Below are positions 5,084 to 5,881 of a DNA stretch of 5,881 bases, piece after piece. The notes beneath the pieces were generated by a model, which worked only from the letters and a program-made list of their open reading frames with translations, was not told where the DNA came from and made no database searches. A program made the translations under genes and the position numbers. Each line of letters opens with the position of its first letter. Position 1 is the stretch's first letter. Source of the DNA: Phycisphaerae bacterium (GTDB lineage Bacteria > Planctomycetota > Phycisphaerae > Phycisphaerales > SM1A02); assembly GCA_002690755.1 (NCBI GenBank), contig NZFT01000127.1, positions 17,728 to 23,608 on the forward strand, read 5' to 3'.

Positions 5084-5881
5084 GTGAATTCCGATTCCCG
5101 GCATCCCGACGCCTCCGCCGATGCCGTCGATCTCGCGATCGTCGGCAACGGCGCCGTCGCGATGTCGATCGCGATCGAACATCGCCGACGCGTGCCGGAC
5201 GCGCGAATTCTGGTGATCGGACCCGGGCGGCGTCCCGGTTCCGCGTCACTGGCGGCCGGGATCATGCTGGCGTCGCATTCCGAGGTCGAGGCGACCACGT
5301 TCCGGCACGCCGCGGGCCGCGCGAAGTTCGACCTGATCCGGACCGCGGTCGCGGACTGGCCCGGGTGGCTCGACGAACTCGCCGCGATCGCCGGCCTCGA
5401 ACCGCCGCGGATCCGCCGTGGCACGGTGGTCCTCGACAATCCGAACGTCAGCGGATTCGATCCGCCCAACTTCGACGCGATCCTCGAAACGCTTCGCCGC
5501 GACGAGGCGGACCACGAGCTCGTCGATCCGGTGGACCTCCGCGGATACCGACCGGCCGCCCACCTTCGGGCCAGCCGCGGCGTCCGCGTTCCGGGTGACG
5601 GCGCGGTCGACGCCTTCGCGGTGATGAATCTGCTCGACGGTGCCGCGGCCGCGCTCGAAATCGAACGACTCGACGATCGCGTGGAGTCCGTCCGTGACGG
5701 AATCGTCCGATGCGAACGAGGGCCGGACGTTCGAGCGGCGCGGATCATCGTGGCCGCCGGTGCGGCCAGCGATGGACTGATCCAAATGATCCCCGAGCTC
5801 GACGGTCGCGTCCCGCGGATCCTCCACGGCACCGGCGCAGGGAACCGCAAGGCAGCCGAGGACGAGACGACGACGCTGTCG
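5084..5881 (+). CDS. DAO-family FAD-dependent oxidoreductase, truncated by the right edge
   Basis: The 266 visible codons are the N-terminal part of a flavoprotein of the D-amino-acid oxidase/glycine oxidase (DAO) superfamily, which oxidises amines or amino acids; the substrate cannot be assigned. Evidence: a Rossmann beta-alpha-beta unit, DLAIVGNGAVAMSIAIE (16-32) to ARILVIGPG (40-48); the GSASLAAGIML stretch (52-62), resembling the GxASxAAAGML-type FAD contact of the family; RRGTVVL (~109-115); a RVPGDGAVDAFAV segment; and AARIIVAAGAASDGLI near 223-238, matching the strand that normally reads vVxAaGxwS. Two departures: the third fingerprint glycine is Ala26, and Gly46 replaces the acidic residue usual at the end of the second strand. 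GTG 5084 is chosen for its Shine-Dalgarno; Met27 lies inside the Rossmann fold and cannot be the start. It follows the phosphoesterase by 40 bp, same strand, probably in one transcript. The catalytic region lies beyond the window. Confidence 0.82.
   Translation, partial: MNSDSRHPDASADAVDLAIVGNGAVAMSIAIEHRRRVPDARILVIGPGRRPGSASLAAGIMLASHSEVEATTFRHAAGRAKFDLIRTAVADWPGWLDELAAIAGLEPPRIRRGTVVLDNPNVSGFDPPNFDAILETLRRDEADHELVDPVDLRGYRPAAHLRASRGVRVPGDGAVDAFAVMNLLDGAAAALEIERLDDRVESVRDGIVRCERGPDVRAARIIVAAGAASDGLIQMIPELDGRVPRILHGTGAGNRKAAEDETTTLS

Noticed and set aside
2827..5850. A 1007-codon open frame on the minus strand opposite the phosphoesterase and oxidoreductase genes
   Set aside because: Its composition is Arg/Asp/Val/Ser-rich with no recognisable domain, and the plus strand carries clear motifs throughout. 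Long antisense open frames are expected opposite genes with strong third-position G/C bias.
1..5881. tRNA, rRNA, CRISPR repeats, insertion sequences, attachment sites
   Set aside because: No spaced direct repeats, cloverleaf, transposase-like product or terminal inverted repeats were seen when reading both strands by eye.

Overview
The window is GC-rich and densely coding. It holds five protein-coding genes and no RNA gene, insertion sequence or CRISPR array that I can see. High G/C at third codon positions, a secreted phosphoesterase fused to a LamG-type domain, and few strong Shine-Dalgarno sequences suggest a planctomycete-like bacterium (perhaps Phycisphaerae). This is an inference from style; there is no phylogenetic marker to settle it.

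Layout. Positions 1-612, minus strand: the N-terminal part of an unrecognised protein that runs off the left edge. Its reading frame appears to break near position 537. Positions 835-2208, minus strand: a complete, canonical glutamate dehydrogenase (gdhA). Positions 2209-2391: a divergent intergenic region with a perfect 8-bp inverted repeat, probably controlling gdhA. Positions 2392-3000, plus strand: pyroglutamyl-peptidase I (pcp) with an intact Glu-Cys-His triad. Positions 3064-5043, plus strand: a secreted calcineurin-like metallophosphoesterase with a middle beta-rich segment and a C-terminal LamG-like domain. Positions 5084-5881, plus strand: the N-terminal 266 codons of a DAO-type FAD-dependent oxidoreductase, cut by the right edge.

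How they may work together. Pcp removes N-terminal pyroglutamate from peptides. If 5-oxoproline is opened elsewhere in the cell it gives glutamate, which glutamate dehydrogenase interconverts with 2-oxoglutarate. The downstream DAO-family enzyme could be another amino-acid or amine oxidase, but its substrate cannot be read from the sequence. The three plus-strand genes are close together (63 and 40 bp gaps) and could be co-transcribed, although a hairpin sits between the first two.

The window is mostly ordinary housekeeping and accessory metabolism. The points most worth a second look are the apparent frameshift at the left, the inverted repeat upstream of gdhA, the domain architecture and altered first metal motif of the phosphoesterase, and the unusual FAD-binding fingerprint of the last gene. 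I found no convincing previously undescribed system.
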